Both the position numbers and the translations under genes were made by a program. This document shows positions 22,587-32,787 of a DNA stretch of 64,000 bases, piece by piece (within the stretch, counting starts at the first letter, position 1; the number at the start of each line of letters is the position of its first letter). Source of the stretch: Pseudomonadota bacterium (lineage in GTDB: Bacteria > Pseudomonadota > Gammaproteobacteria > Steroidobacterales > Steroidobacteraceae); the NCBI GenBank assembly GCA_026398735.1, contig JAPLSH010000016.1, positions 49,644 to 113,643 of the forward strand, in the 5' to 3' direction. The notes beneath the pieces were generated by a model that was not told the DNA's origin, did no database searches, and was given only the letters and a program-made list of their open reading frames with translations.

Positions 22587-24296
22587 TCAGGCGGGCATTT
22601 TGGCCCGCAGGAACTCAACCAACTCATCGATGCCGACCTCTTCGGTGGCACCGCTGCGACGGTGCCGGTATTCCAGCTTGCCGCTGGTGAGCCCACGCTC
22701 TCCAACAACAACGCAGTGTGGAATGCCCAGCAGCTCGGCGTCTGTGAACTTGACCCCGGGTCGCGCATCCCGATCGTCGTACAGCGTCTCGATTCCGGCC
22801 GCTTGCAGTTGCGCATAGAGCGCATCGGCCGCTGTGCGTACCGCCTCGGAGCGGGCATGGTTCATGGTGACGATCATCACCTGCCAAGGGGCTAGTGGAT
22901 CGGGCCAGATAATGCCGCGTTCGTCGTGATTCTGTTCAATGGCGGCCGCTACCACGCGGGTCACGCCAATGCCGTAGCAGCCCATGTACATGGTGGCAGG
23001 CTTGCCGTCGGGATCGAGCACGCTGGCGCCCAGCGCCTGGCTGTAGGTGCGACCCAGCTGAAAGATGTGGCCGACCTCGATGCCGCGCATCACACGCAGC
23101 GTGCCGGTACCACTGGGGCTGGGATCGCCGGCCACCACATTGCGCAGGTCTGCAGCCTGCGGTTCGGGCAGATCGCGACCCCAATTGACGCTGGTCAGGT
23201 GGGCATCGACCACATTGGCACCGCAGACAAAGTCAGCCAGCACCAGTGCGGCGTGGTCGGCAATGATTGGGCAGGCAAGACCCACTGGGCCGATATAACC
23301 CGGGGGCGTACCGGCAGCGGCCAGTACTTGTTCGGGGCTGGCCATGCGCAGCGGGTCAGCCACGCCTGGCAGCTTCTGGGCTTTGATGGCGTTGAGTTCG
23401 TGATCGCCGCGCAGCAGCAGTGCGACTACGCCACCCTCGCTGCCTTCCACCAGCAGCGTTTTGACGCACTGCGACGGCGCGACCGCCAGCAGTGCTGCTA
23501 CTTCAGCGATGGTACGCGTGCCCGGTGTAGACACCTGCTGCATCGCAGCAGTGGCTGGCGGACGCGGTGCAGTTGGTGGCAGCGCCGCCGCCAGTTCGAG
23601 GTTGGCGGCAAAACCGTCACCGTCAGACACGGCGATAGCGTCCTCGCCCGAATCGGCCAGCACCTGAAACTCTTCGGACGCATTGCCACCGATCGAGCCG
23701 GTGTCGGCGCGCACAGCACGGAACACCAGTCCCATGCGGGTGAACATGGCGGTATAGGCCTCGCGCATGCGCTCATAGCCCTGCGCCAATGAGGCTTCAT
23801 CCAAGTGGAAGGAATAGGCGTCCTTCATGATGAACTCGCGACCACGCATCACGCCAAAGCGCGGGCGGATCTCGTCGCGGAACTTGGCCTGCACCTGATA
23901 GAAATTGACCGGCAGCTGTCGATAGCTCTTGAGCTCGCGGCGCGCCAGATCGGTGATCACTTCTTCGTGAGTGGGGCCGATAACAAAGGCGCGGTCATGG
24001 CGGTCTTTGAGGCGCAACAGCTCGGGGCCGTATTTGTCCCAGCGGCCAGACTCCTGCCACAGCTCAGCTGGTTGCACGGCCGGCATCAGCACTTCCAACG
24101 CACCGGCACGATCCATTTCTTCGCGGATGATGCGCTCGACTTTGCGCAGCACACGCAGCCCCAAAGGCAGCCAGGTATAGATGCCTGCCGCGAGGCGGCG
24201 GATGAGCCCGGCGCGCAGCATCAGCTGATGGCTGATGACCTCGGCTTCCGAGGGGGTTTCTTTGACAGTGTTGATCGGATACTGGGACAGGCGCAT
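22587..24296 (-). CDS. proS: Prolyl-tRNA synthetase
   Basis: Charges tRNA-Pro. A bacterial-type ProRS of 569 aa (E. coli 572). The N-terminus is [19 protein letters not shown]. Class II motif 2 lies around [26 protein letters not shown]. The editing insertion domain spans about 225-405 ([15 protein letters not shown]...[11 protein letters not shown]), motif 3 reads [10 protein letters not shown], and an anticodon-binding domain follows. The frame extends upstream to 24404, but the ATG at 24296 matches the family start. It is divergent from pssA over 111 bases. Confidence 0.96.
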   Translation of the reverse strand: MRLSQYPINTVKETPSEAEVISHQLMLRAGLIRRLAAGIYTWLPLGLRVLRKVERIIREEMDRAGALEVLMPAVQPAELWQESGRWDKYGPELLRLKDRHDRAFVIGPTHEEVITDLARRELKSYRQLPVNFYQVQAKFRDEIRPRFGVMRGREFIMKDAYSFHLDEASLAQGYERMREAYTAMFTRMGLVFRAVRADTGSIGGNASEEFQVLADSGEDAIAVSDGDGFAANLELAAALPPTAPRPPATAAMQQVSTPGTRTIAEVAALLAVAPSQCVKTLLVEGSEGGVVALLLRGDHELNAIKAQKLPGVADPLRMASPEQVLAAAGTPPGYIGPVGLACPIIADHAALVLADFVCGANVVDAHLTSVNWGRDLPEPQAADLRNVVAGDPSPSGTGTLRVMRGIEVGHIFQLGRTYSQALGASVLDPDGKPATMYMGCYGIGVTRVVAAAIEQNHDERGIIWPDPLAPWQVMIVTMNHARSEAVRTAADALYAQLQAAGIETLYDDRDARPGVKFTDAELLGIPHCVVVGERGLTSGKLEYRHRRSGATEEVGIDELVEFLRAKMPA

Positions 24297-24407
24297 GGCG
24301 GTCCGGGGGTGGTCTGGGAAGTGCCGCAGTCTAGCAGAGCATGCCGCAAGGCCCGCTGCGGTCGTGTTGTGGGTCGCGTGGTGGGGGCCTATCATCGCGG
24401 GCAACTC

Positions 24408-25169
24408 ATGAGCACCCCAGAAAACCTTCCCAAGCCCCGCCGCCGCGGCCTTTACCTGTTGCCCAACCTGCTGACCACCAGCAGTCTGTTCTCAGGTTTC
24501 TACGCCATCATCGCTGCGATCGACGGCAACTTTGAACGCGCCGGTATGGCCATCTTTGCCGCCATGATTTTCGACACGCTCGATGGGCGTGTGGCGCGCA
24601 TGACCAGCACCGAGAGTGCCTTTGGCAAGGAATACGACAGCCTCGCCGACATGGTGTCGTTTGGTTTGGCACCGGCGCTGGTCACCTACCAGTGGGGCGT
24701 CGAGCGCATTTCCGAATACGGCCAGGTGTGGGGACGCGCCGGCTGGCTCGCCGCGTTCTTCTACGCAGCCTGTGCGGCGTTGCGGTTGGCACGATTCAAT
24801 GTGCGCGCAGCAGCCGACAAGCGTTACTTCGAAGGGCTGCCCAGCCCCTCGGCAGCGGCAGTAGTCTCAGCGTTTATCTGGCTCAGCAGTGAATGGCGTG
24901 AGCCGGGGCTGCCGGGTTTGGTGGTGGCCTTCACGGTCACGGCCTGTGCTGGCGCGCTAATGGTCAGCCCGTTTAGCTACAGCAGCTTCAAACAACTCAA
25001 CCTCGTCGGGCCGATGCGCTTTGCCGGTGCATTGCTGGTGCTGCTGGTGTTCATTGGCATTGCGGTGTATCCGCCAGTGGCCTTGCTTACTCTGTTTGGT
25101 GGCTACGCTGCCATCGGCGCCGTGCAGGGCATCTGGCGGCGTTTACGTCGCGCGCAGCCGCGCAGCTAG
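24408..25169 (+). CDS. pssA: CDP-diacylglycerol-serine O-phosphatidyltransferase
   Basis: Makes phosphatidylserine, the precursor of phosphatidylethanolamine. A multi-spanning membrane protein of 253 aa of the subclass-II (Bacillus/Helicobacter-like) CDP-alcohol family. The signature is [11 protein letters not shown], then [14 protein letters not shown], with LPSPSAAA downstream. The ATG at 24408 follows a divergent promoter region shared with proS; the longer open frame upstream is antisense to proS. It precedes holD-rimI-prfC on the same strand, with 16 bases to holD. Confidence 0.93.
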   Translation: MSTPENLPKPRRRGLYLLPNLLTTSSLFSGFYAIIAAIDGNFERAGMAIFAAMIFDTLDGRVARMTSTESAFGKEYDSLADMVSFGLAPALVTYQWGVERISEYGQVWGRAGWLAAFFYAACAALRLARFNVRAAADKRYFEGLPSPSAAAVVSAFIWLSSEWREPGLPGLVVAFTVTACAGALMVSPFSYSSFKQLNLVGPMRFAGALLVLLVFIGIAVYPPVALLTLFGGYAAIGAVQGIWRRLRRAQPRS

Positions 25170-25185
25170 TCCCCGGTTGTTGCCG

Positions 25186-25728
25186 ATGCAGTCACGCGAC
25201 GCCTATCTGGACGCGCTGGGCGTGACGCAGTGGGTGTTACGCACACCGCCTGCGCCGTCTGTTGTTGCAGCAGCGCCTGCCGCTAGCGCGCCTGCTGTTG
25301 CCGCGCCGCTTGCCGAGCGACCCCAGTGGCTGTTGGTGGATGGCCTGGCCACAGATCCTGCTGCGCGACTTGATGCGACTTTTGCCAATGAGAGCGGACA
25401 GTTGATGGTGGCGATGTTGCGCGCGGTGCAATTGACCCCGCAGCAGGTGCTGCTGGCAGAGCCCGGTGATGCCTTGGCGCAGTTGATGGCTACCGCTCGA
25501 CCGCGACTGGTGCTGGCGCTGGGTGAGGCGGCGGCGCAGCACCTTACTGGCAGCAGTCAATCGTTCGATGCGCTGCGCGGCAGCGTGCGTTTATGCGCAG
25601 ATGGTAGAACTGCGCTGGTGGTCAGCTATCACCCGGCGCAGTTACTGCGCGATGCGTCGCTCAAGCGCAAGGCTTGGGATGATCTTAAGCTGGCCCTTGC
25701 CCACACACCTCAAGATCGGAGCGCTTGA
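25186..25728 (+). CDS. holD: DNA polymerase III psi subunit (HolD), uracil-DNA-glycosylase-like fold
   Basis: The N-terminus RDAYLDALGVTQWVLRTP matches the E. coli psi start LQQLGITQWSLRRP, and the gene sits directly before rimI as holD does in E. coli. An Ala/Pro-rich linker of about 30 residues (30-60) is followed by a domain ending VVSYHPAQLLRDASLKRKAW. That end resembles the last motif of family-4 uracil-DNA glycosylases. The catalytic N-terminal glycosylase motif is not present, so I read it as the structural psi subunit of the clamp loader rather than an active glycosylase. It has 180 aa, longer than E. coli psi (137). Its TGA precedes the rimI ATG by two bases. Confidence 0.72.
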   Translation: MQSRDAYLDALGVTQWVLRTPPAPSVVAAAPAASAPAVAAPLAERPQWLLVDGLATDPAARLDATFANESGQLMVAMLRAVQLTPQQVLLAEPGDALAQLMATARPRLVLALGEAAAQHLTGSSQSFDALRGSVRLCADGRTALVVSYHPAQLLRDASLKRKAWDDLKLALAHTPQDRSA

Positions 25729-25730
25729 TC

Positions 25731-26222
25731 ATGGCCTCGATGCCAGACTCACCGCGCCCAATGCCCATGCTCGCGATTCGCGACATGACGCGCGATGACG
25801 TGCCTGATGTCATCCGGATCGAGCGCGAGGCTTATCCGTTTCCTTGGAGCGAAGGCATCTTTCGCGATTGTCTGCGCAGTGGCTACATCTGCTGCGTGGT
25901 TGAGATTGATGACATCATCATGGGCTATGGCGTGATGAGCAGCGGTGCAGGCGAGGCTCATGTGCTCAACGTGTGTGTGGCTGAGCCGTGGCGCGGCCGC
26001 GGCATTGGCGGGCAGTTGCTGGGCCATCTGCTGGAGTTCGCCGACAGTCTGTCGGTGAGCGAGGTGTTCCTCGAGGTGCGCGTGTCCAATACCACTGCCA
26101 TCCGTCTTTACAGTTCATTGGGCTTCTCGCAGATCGGCGTGCGACGGGGCTATTACCAGGCCGTCAACGGCCGCGAGGATGCCATCGTGCTGCACAAGTT
26201 ACTTCGCAGGCGCCGACCATGA
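25731..26222 (+). CDS. rimI: Ribosomal protein S18-alanine N-acetyltransferase
   Basis: A GNAT acetyltransferase of about 163 aa. The acetyl-CoA binding motif is [15 protein letters not shown]. The C-terminal [24 protein letters not shown] is the RimI signature with the conserved tyrosines. It acetylates the N-terminal Ala of S18. Start choices are ATG 25731 (used) or ATG 25740. It lies two bases after holD and overlaps prfC by four bases. Confidence 0.93.
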   Translation: MASMPDSPRPMPMLAIRDMTRDDVPDVIRIEREAYPFPWSEGIFRDCLRSGYICCVVEIDDIIMGYGVMSSGAGEAHVLNVCVAEPWRGRGIGGQLLGHLLEFADSLSVSEVFLEVRVSNTTAIRLYSSLGFSQIGVRRGYYQAVNGREDAIVLHKLLRRRRP

Positions 26223-27805
26223 GCGCTCTGTCAGATGAGGTCGCACGCCGGCGTACCTTTGCCATCATTTCCCATCCCGATGCGGGCAAGACCACGCTTA
26301 CCGAAAAGCTGTTGCTGTTCGGGGGCGCGATCCAGTTGGCTGGCACGGTCAAGGGTCGCAAGGCTGCGCGACATGCCACATCAGACTGGATGCGACTGGA
26401 GCAGCAGCGCGGTATCTCGGTCACTTCATCGGTGATGCAGTTCCCATTCAACGGCTGCATCGTCAATCTGCTCGACACGCCGGGTCACGAGGACTTCTCT
26501 GAAGACACCTACCGCACGTTGTCGGCAGTGGACTCCGCGTTGATGGTTATCGACTGCGCCAAGGGCGTGGAGCAGCGCACCATCCGGTTGATGGAGGTGT
26601 GCCGGTTACGCGCCACGCCCATCATGACCTTCATCAACAAGCTCGACCGGGAAGGCCGCGCGCCCATCGATCTGATTGATGAAATCGAAAAAGTGTTGGG
26701 CATGAGTGTTGCGCCCATTACCTGGCCTATCGGCATGGGTCGGGATCTGCGCGGCACTTATCACCTGATCGAAGATCGCATCTATGTGTATGAGGCCGGC
26801 GAGAAGGGCCGCGTCGGTGACAACCGCGTCATCGAAGGACTGCACAGTGTCGAAGGCCGTCAGTTCCTCGGTGACCGTGCAGCGCAGTTTGATGATGAAG
26901 TCGAACTGGTGCGTGGGGCATCGCCCGAGTTTGATCTGGAGCTGTATCTGGCGGGTAAGCAGACGCCAACGTTCTTTGGTTCTGCCATCAGCAACTTCGG
27001 CGTAGAAGAGCTACTGCGCAGCTTTACGCAGCACGCTCCGCCGCCGTTGCCGCGTGCTACACGCCAGCGCAAAGTGCTGCCCGACGAAGCAAAGCTCACC
27101 GGCTTTGTGTTCAAGATCCAGGCCAATATGGATCCCAGTCACCGCGATCGCATTGCGTTCTTTCGCATCTGCTCCGGTCGCTATCAGCCTGGCATTCGTC
27201 TGCGCCATGTGCGATTGGCCAAAGAAGTGCGCGTGGCCGATGCGCTTACTTTCATGGCAGGGGATCGCTCTGCTGCCGAAGAAGCTTGGGCTGGTGACAT
27301 CATCGGCTTGCACAATCACGGCACCATCAACATCGGTGACACATTTACCGAAGGCGAAGTGCTGGGATTCACTGGCATTCCCAGCTTTGCCCCCGAGATG
27401 TTCCGCCGCGCGGTGCTCAAAGACCCGCTCAAGGCCAAGGCTTTGTCCAAGGGTCTGGGGCAGTTGTGCGAAGAGGGAGCCACGCAGTTGTTCCGGCCGC
27501 TGCGCAACAACGACATGATCCTGGGGGCTGTGGGTCAGTTGCAGTTTGAGGTGGTCGCATTTCGTCTGGCTGACGAATATGCAGTGCAGTGCGCCTTTGA
27601 ACCTATCGGTGTGCATACTGCGCGCTGGGTGTCCTGCGACGACGAGCGCAAGCTGCAGGAGTTTCGCGAAAAGGCCTATGACAACCTCGCGCTCGATCAT
27701 TCCGGAGCGCTGGTTTATCTGGCGCCGTCGCGTGTCAATCTTGCGCTGACACTTGAGCGTTGGCCCGACATCGAGTTTCGCGAAACACGCGAGATCCAGT
27801 CCTGA
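26219..27805 (+). CDS. prfC: Peptide chain release factor 3
   Basis: A GTPase of 528 aa (E. coli RF3 529) that recycles RF1/RF2 after termination. G motifs: SHPDAGKTT (G1), [16 protein letters not shown] (G3) and NKLDREG (G4). It also has the RF3-specific [18 protein letters not shown] and the C-terminal [21 protein letters not shown]. The ATG at 26219 overlaps the rimI stop; the open frame further upstream is a shadow of rimI. Confidence 0.97.
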   Translation: MSALSDEVARRRTFAIISHPDAGKTTLTEKLLLFGGAIQLAGTVKGRKAARHATSDWMRLEQQRGISVTSSVMQFPFNGCIVNLLDTPGHEDFSEDTYRTLSAVDSALMVIDCAKGVEQRTIRLMEVCRLRATPIMTFINKLDREGRAPIDLIDEIEKVLGMSVAPITWPIGMGRDLRGTYHLIEDRIYVYEAGEKGRVGDNRVIEGLHSVEGRQFLGDRAAQFDDEVELVRGASPEFDLELYLAGKQTPTFFGSAISNFGVEELLRSFTQHAPPPLPRATRQRKVLPDEAKLTGFVFKIQANMDPSHRDRIAFFRICSGRYQPGIRLRHVRLAKEVRVADALTFMAGDRSAAEEAWAGDIIGLHNHGTINIGDTFTEGEVLGFTGIPSFAPEMFRRAVLKDPLKAKALSKGLGQLCEEGATQLFRPLRNNDMILGAVGQLQFEVVAFRLADEYAVQCAFEPIGVHTARWVSCDDERKLQEFREKAYDNLALDHSGALVYLAPSRVNLALTLERWPDIEFRETREIQS

Positions 27806-27822
27806 CCCCATGAGGTGATGGC

Positions 27823-29088
27823 ATGAACAGCTGGTTGGCCAAGCGGCCCAAAGTGGCCTGGGCCCTCTACGACTGGGCCAATTCAGCCTTTGCCACCACC
27901 GTCCTGGCGGGGTTCTTTCCGGCTTTTTTCCGTCAGTTCTGGAGTCTGGGTGCCGATCCGACTGAAGCAACCTTCAGGCTCGGCCTTGCCAACGGTGCGG
28001 CTGGTTTTCTGATGGCAGTGATGGCGCCGCTGCTGGGCGCTATTGCAGATCGCGGCGGGCACCGTGTGCGCTTTGTGGTGGGCTGGAGCCTGCTGGGCAT
28101 TGCAGCCACCACCGCCTTGTATTTTGTCGGGCAAGGTCAGTGGGTGCTTGCTGCTGCGCTGTTTACCTTGGGCACCTTGGGCTTCAATGGTGGCGTGGTG
28201 TTCTATGACGCCTTGCTGGTCGATGTGGCCAAGCCCGCCGAGTACGACCGCGTGTCGGCCATGGGCTATTCCTTTGGCTATTTGGGCGGTGGCCTGCTGT
28301 TCGCACTTAATGTGTTGATGGTGGTCAACCCTGCTTGGTTTGGGCTGGCCAATGCAGCCGCGGCGGTGCAGGTGTCATTTCTGACGGTCGCTGCCTGGTG
28401 GCTGGTGTTCATGCTGCCGTTGGCCTTGCACGTCAAAGAGCAGCCTGGCACTGGCGGGGAGGGCGGCTTGCGCGCCAATTTTGCGCAGTTGCGCAGCACA
28501 CTGCGTTTCGTGCTGTCTCATCGGCAGATGCTCACCTTTCTGATCGCTTATTGGTTGTACATCGATGGTGTCAACACCATCGTCAAGATGGCGGTCGATT
28601 ACGGTATGGCATTGGGCTTCAAAACAGACCAACTATTGGCGGCCTTGTTGCTTACGCAGTTTGTGGCCTTTCCGGCGGCATTAGTGTTTGGCCGGATCGG
28701 CGAGCGACATGGCGCACGTGCGGGGGTGCTCATTGGCCTTGCTGTGTATACCGGCGTGACCTGTTGGGCTTATGTGCTCAAAACACCAGGCGAGTTTTTT
28801 GCAGTGGCCGTGGCGGTGGGCTTGGTGCAAGGCGGCGTGCAGAGCTTGTCGCGCTCCTTTTTTGGTCGCTTGGTGCCCGAAGGCCGATCAGCCGAGTTCT
28901 TTGGCTTCTTCAATATGGTTGGCAAGTTTGGCACGGTGCTCGGTCCGATTTTGATGGGCACAGTGGCGCTGCTGACCGGTGATCCGCGCAGCTCTATCTT
29001 GTCTTTGGTGTTGCTGTTTGGTGTGGGCGCGCTGCTGCTTCAGCGCGTGCGCGATCCGTTGTCCCAGTCGGCGGGCGATAAGCCATAA
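27823..29088 (+). CDS. MFS transporter, UMF1/Atg22-like family
   Basis: A protein of 421 aa with about 12 hydrophobic segments. It begins KVAWALYDWANSAFATTVLAGFFPAFF, the family hallmark (YDWANSAF), with GAIADRGGHR after TM2-3 and QSLSRSFFGRLVPEG near TM10. The YDWANSAF family includes Atg22-like effluxers; the bacterial substrate is unknown. It follows prfC by 17 bases and may be co-transcribed. Its last 49 bases overlap the convergent transglutaminase-MtfA gene. Confidence 0.87.
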   Translation: MNSWLAKRPKVAWALYDWANSAFATTVLAGFFPAFFRQFWSLGADPTEATFRLGLANGAAGFLMAVMAPLLGAIADRGGHRVRFVVGWSLLGIAATTALYFVGQGQWVLAAALFTLGTLGFNGGVVFYDALLVDVAKPAEYDRVSAMGYSFGYLGGGLLFALNVLMVVNPAWFGLANAAAAVQVSFLTVAAWWLVFMLPLALHVKEQPGTGGEGGLRANFAQLRSTLRFVLSHRQMLTFLIAYWLYIDGVNTIVKMAVDYGMALGFKTDQLLAALLLTQFVAFPAALVFGRIGERHGARAGVLIGLAVYTGVTCWAYVLKTPGEFFAVAVAVGLVQGGVQSLSRSFFGRLVPEGRSAEFFGFFNMVGKFGTVLGPILMGTVALLTGDPRSSILSLVLLFGVGALLLQRVRDPLSQSAGDKP

Positions 29089-31787
29089 AAGTCTGCCAAT
29101 ACTGCATACAACTGCGGGTGCTGTTGGCGTAGTTCAGTGGGTCGGCCAAAAAAGGTTTCTGTGCACACTGCAAAAAACTCCGCCGGAGCTTCGCTGCCGT
29201 AGGGATCAATCAGTGAGGCTTGCTCGGCATCTACTCGCTTACACAGCAGTAGATATTCGGCTTCCATCACATCGTGCCAACTGGCATTGCGCTGGCCGTC
29301 GCGCTGCGAAAGTTCGCCATTAACGGCGTGATCGATGAGATGCGCAAATTCGTGGAGCACCACGTTGTAGTCACCATCCTGGTGACACGCCTGCTCGACA
29401 TCTGCCCATGACAGCACGATGCAATCGGTGTCCAGAGTTTGCCCGGAGAGCACTTGTTCACTTTCGGTGACTACGCCGGACTCGTCTTCATCGCGCTGCT
29501 GCACCACGAACTCATCCGGGTACAGCAAGACGCTGTGTAGTGATCGGTACACGCCTGTACCGCGGTGTAGTACCAGCAGTGCGGCCTGAAACGCCACCAG
29601 TTCGCGCATGGACTCGGTCACCTGCAGGCCGTTGCAGCCGAGGAATTTAACGCGCTGCAATAACTGCCGCGCCAGCGCTGAGGCGCGCAGCCGCAGGGCT
29701 ACAGGCATGCGCTGCGCAAGCGGCAACTGCGAGCACAGCTGTTGCAGGGCATCGGGTGGCAGTGGCGTCAGCTGCAGCAAGCGCTGGCGCGCCCGCAGCT
29801 GACGCAGCAGCTGCTTAATCTGGGTGCGCAGGGTGGTAGCAGCGGCTCGACCGTCTGCGTCGTTGATGGTGGGGCCATAGCGCAGCGCGGCATAGCGCTG
29901 CGCACTGTCGTGCAGCTGGCTTGCTAGATCGGGAAACAGTTCGGCGCCGGCTTGGGCTAACTGCAACGGACCCAGTTGGGCGCTGTGCTGTACGCCGCAG
30001 CGTTGCAGCTGCTGGCGCAGCTGTGCCCAGTCTTGTGCCAAAGGCAACGGCCGCTGCCGATGCCGCTGACGCAGCCAGGGCAGTGCCCACATCAGTAGCC
30101 ACCACAGCGCTGCGGCGGCGCCTAGCCACAACAGTTGCTGCAGTAGATCGCCAGCGTTCAAACCCAAACTCTCCAGTACTGATTGCTGTGTACGCCAATC
30201 AAAGCCTACAACACTGTGCTGCCACCAGTGTCCTGCGGCATCCCAACGTTGCAGCAGCGGCGCCAGCCAGTTGCTGCGTGCCAAGCGCACACCCATCGAG
30301 GCGCTGGCAGGTAGCAAGTCGCGCAGACTGCGTTGTAAGCGTTCCGGGGCGACGACTGCAGTGGGGTCAATGCGCGTCCAGCCCTGGCCTTCGATCCAGA
30401 CCTCGCTCCATGCATGGGCATCGGACTGTCGCAGCAACAGATAACCACCGATCGGATTCCATTCGCCGCCTTGATAGCCGGTGACCACGCGTGCCGGTAC
30501 ACCACCGGCGCGCATCAGACTGGTGAATGCCGAAGCATAGTGACCGCAAAACCCCTCGCGGGTGTCGAACAGCAGCTCATCGACTGCATCGGCGCCCAGT
30601 AGCGGTGGCGATAACGTGTAGGTAAATCCACCGCTGCGCAGCCACTGCAGCGTGCGTTGGACATAGTCGCTATCGCTGCTGCTTTGGCTGCGCAGTTGCT
30701 GCGCCAGCGCCAGGCTGCGCGGGTTGCGCTGCGGGGGCAGTCGCAAGTCCATGCGTTGCGCGACGACCGACAGCGAGCCTTCCTGGCGAGTTTGCAACCA
30801 CGAGGTCACTTCATAGTTGGTCACGTCGCTGACAGGCCGTGCACTGATCAATTGCTTATCAAAAGTGAGTTGCACCTGTGGCGCGGGGCTGTCCCCAGCA
30901 GTGTCGAGCGCAAACCACCAGCGCATGCCGGTGGGTTCCAGAGTGATCTGTTGGGTGACTGGCAGTGAGCGCTGATCAATCGCCTGTGTGATGGCCACTT
31001 GTCCGGGCAGACGACGCCAGGTGCTGCCATCAAAGTGATGCAATACCGGTCCGCGCCAATAGCGTTGCTCTGACGCCGGTAGTGGGCCAGCGATCTGCGC
31101 GCGGAACACGATGGCATCGGATAACGACAATTCGCTGATGCTGCCCGGTGTCATCTCCTCGCCCAGTCCGCTGGTGGCGGCACTGCCGGCACCCATGCCC
31201 CACAGAGGGCCTGGAATACGGGGAAACAGCAGAAAGACTACCGCTGCAAAGGGCACTGCCCACAGCAGCGAGCGCCCCGCGGTACGCAGCGCCTTGCGTA
31301 TATCGCGACCCTCATGCTGACCACCGAGTGCAGCCAGCGCCGCACAGGCCAGCCACAGCGTCAGTACATAGGCTGGCATCCGTCCGAGTGATTGGCGATC
31401 CAAGCAGGCGGAAGTCAGCAGGAACAGCGCTACAGCGGCGACAAAGAAGCCGTCGCGACGACGGCGGGTTTCCAGCAACTTGGCCGCACCCATACCCGCC
31501 AGCAGCGCACTGCCCGCGGCGATGCCATTAACAGTGCGAAAGGCCGCCAGTGTCAGGGCAAACAGCCCTATTACCAGCAGCACGCGCAGCATCCGCCCTG
31601 GCAGGGCGGGACGCAGTTCTGTGGGCCATTGCCAAGCCACTGCGGCACGCCACAGCAGCGCTAGCAGTGCTGTAGCACTGCACCAAAGCGGCAGCCGGTC
31701 GATATGCAGGAGCACTGCAGCGCCGTAGGCAATCGCCGCCAGTTGTAGTGCCCGATCCTGCTCTGCCAGAGCCTCGAGTCTCATCAC
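29040..31787 (-). CDS. Transglutaminase-like membrane protein (TgpA type) fused to an MtfA-like M90 metallopeptidase
   Basis: A protein of 915 aa. Residues 1-210 hold about six membrane segments (DUF3488). A periplasmic transglutaminase core follows with Cys414 in REGFCGHYASAF, His458 in DAHAWSEVW and Asp474 in RIDPT, all three catalytic residues. After one more membrane span (about 565-590) comes the usual cytosolic C-terminal tail. From about residue 662 the sequence turns into an MtfA-like M90 peptidase: GLQVTESMRELVAFQA, SVLLYPDEFVV, HEFAHLIDH (HExxH at 812-816) and EAPAEFFAVCTETFF. TgpA and MtfA are normally separate proteins of about 660 and 260 aa. Topology would place the peptidase in the cytosol. 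It overlaps the DUF58 gene by four bases, completing a MoxR-DUF58-TgpA unit. Confidence 0.88.
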   Translation of the reverse strand: MMRLEALAEQDRALQLAAIAYGAAVLLHIDRLPLWCSATALLALLWRAAVAWQWPTELRPALPGRMLRVLLVIGLFALTLAAFRTVNGIAAGSALLAGMGAAKLLETRRRRDGFFVAAVALFLLTSACLDRQSLGRMPAYVLTLWLACAALAALGGQHEGRDIRKALRTAGRSLLWAVPFAAVVFLLFPRIPGPLWGMGAGSAATSGLGEEMTPGSISELSLSDAIVFRAQIAGPLPASEQRYWRGPVLHHFDGSTWRRLPGQVAITQAIDQRSLPVTQQITLEPTGMRWWFALDTAGDSPAPQVQLTFDKQLISARPVSDVTNYEVTSWLQTRQEGSLSVVAQRMDLRLPPQRNPRSLALAQQLRSQSSSDSDYVQRTLQWLRSGGFTYTLSPPLLGADAVDELLFDTREGFCGHYASAFTSLMRAGGVPARVVTGYQGGEWNPIGGYLLLRQSDAHAWSEVWIEGQGWTRIDPTAVVAPERLQRSLRDLLPASASMGVRLARSNWLAPLLQRWDAAGHWWQHSVVGFDWRTQQSVLESLGLNAGDLLQQLLWLGAAAALWWLLMWALPWLRQRHRQRPLPLAQDWAQLRQQLQRCGVQHSAQLGPLQLAQAGAELFPDLASQLHDSAQRYAALRYGPTINDADGRAAATTLRTQIKQLLRQLRARQRLLQLTPLPPDALQQLCSQLPLAQRMPVALRLRASALARQLLQRVKFLGCNGLQVTESMRELVAFQAALLVLHRGTGVYRSLHSVLLYPDEFVVQQRDEDESGVVTESEQVLSGQTLDTDCIVLSWADVEQACHQDGDYNVVLHEFAHLIDHAVNGELSQRDGQRNASWHDVMEAEYLLLCKRVDAEQASLIDPYGSEAPAEFFAVCTETFFGRPTELRQQHPQLYAVLADFYGLSPADWDNGSRTR

Positions 31788-32779
31788 GTGCCCAGATCTG
31801 CAGGCAGGCCATGCACGGCCAGCGCAGCAAGACAGCGCTGCAGGTGGGCTGGGCCTTGTGCTGCATCGAGTTGCAAACCTGGCAAGCGCAACAGATACGA
31901 CTCGCCCAGTGCGTCTGCCTGCAGCAGCCAGGCGGTCAGTTGCGACAGGCGCGCTTCCAGGCTTGGCAACGGCACTTGCGCCAAATCCAGTTCGCGCACG
32001 CCACCGCTGGCACCGCTGAACTGGCGCACTTGCATCGAACCGCCACGCGCCCAGCGCTTCCAGTCCACTTGGCGCAGACCATCGGCTTCGCGGTGATCAC
32101 GCAGTCCCAGCCATTCATCCGCGCCGGCAGTAGCGCTGGCGCTGTCACCGGTTCCACCGCTGCGGCCAGCAGGTAGCGCAAGCGTGCCCACTGCGGCCGG
32201 ATAGACCAGTGTGTGCAGTGGCAGGTGTATCCAGGTCCAGGTGCGAAACAGGCCAAAGGGTGCCTGGGTTTGTAGGCGCAGCGCGGGCAGATGCCAAACG
32301 CCGCGCTGCATAACCGCTGCAGACAGCGTCAGCTGTGCGCGACGCGCATCGACGGTGTGTGCTGCGAAGACTGTGGGGTCAGCGCCGCGCAAGCTGGCTT
32401 GCAGGTCTGCGGCATCGTCATCCGCGGGCAGGTGCAGCACAGCGCTCGGATACACCGATTGACCCGCGAAGGCAGGTTGCAAGGTAAGGCTGTCCAGTCG
32501 CAGCCCCTGCAGTCGCTGATGACAGTGCAGCATGGTCACCAGTAGCAGGCCGCTCAGCGTAAAGCACAGCAGCAGCGCCAAACCATTTTGGTAATTGAGT
32601 CCAGCCAGCAGCATGGCCAGCAACAGCGCCGCTAGGCCCAAGCCTGCTCGCGTCGGCACGATGTAAATGCGTCGCGCAGCCAGTGTCAGCGGCAGCGCAT
32701 CGAGTCCTTGGCGCTGACGCAGCCAAGCGGCCAAGCGCAGGCTTACCCGCCGTTGCACCGCTGCGTGCAGACCACGCAT
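31784..32779 (-). CDS. DUF58 domain protein of a MoxR-associated cluster
   Basis: A protein of 331 aa with two N-terminal membrane helices (about 42-80: GLGLAALLLAMLLAGLNYQN...). The DUF58 core DWKRWARGGSMQVRQFSG follows, with the preceding EWLGLRDHREADGLRQVDWKR motif. The DUF58 proteins usually contain or resemble vWA-like folds and work with MoxR AAA+ ATPases and TgpA transglutaminases. All three genes are present here in the usual order. It overlaps the next gene by four bases and starts nine bases after the MoxR stop. Confidence 0.9.
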   Translation of the reverse strand: MRGLHAAVQRRVSLRLAAWLRQRQGLDALPLTLAARRIYIVPTRAGLGLAALLLAMLLAGLNYQNGLALLLCFTLSGLLLVTMLHCHQRLQGLRLDSLTLQPAFAGQSVYPSAVLHLPADDDAADLQASLRGADPTVFAAHTVDARRAQLTLSAAVMQRGVWHLPALRLQTQAPFGLFRTWTWIHLPLHTLVYPAAVGTLALPAGRSGGTGDSASATAGADEWLGLRDHREADGLRQVDWKRWARGGSMQVRQFSGASGGVRELDLAQVPLPSLEARLSQLTAWLLQADALGESYLLRLPGLQLDAAQGPAHLQRCLAALAVHGLPADLGT

Positions 32780-32787
32780 GTCGCGTC

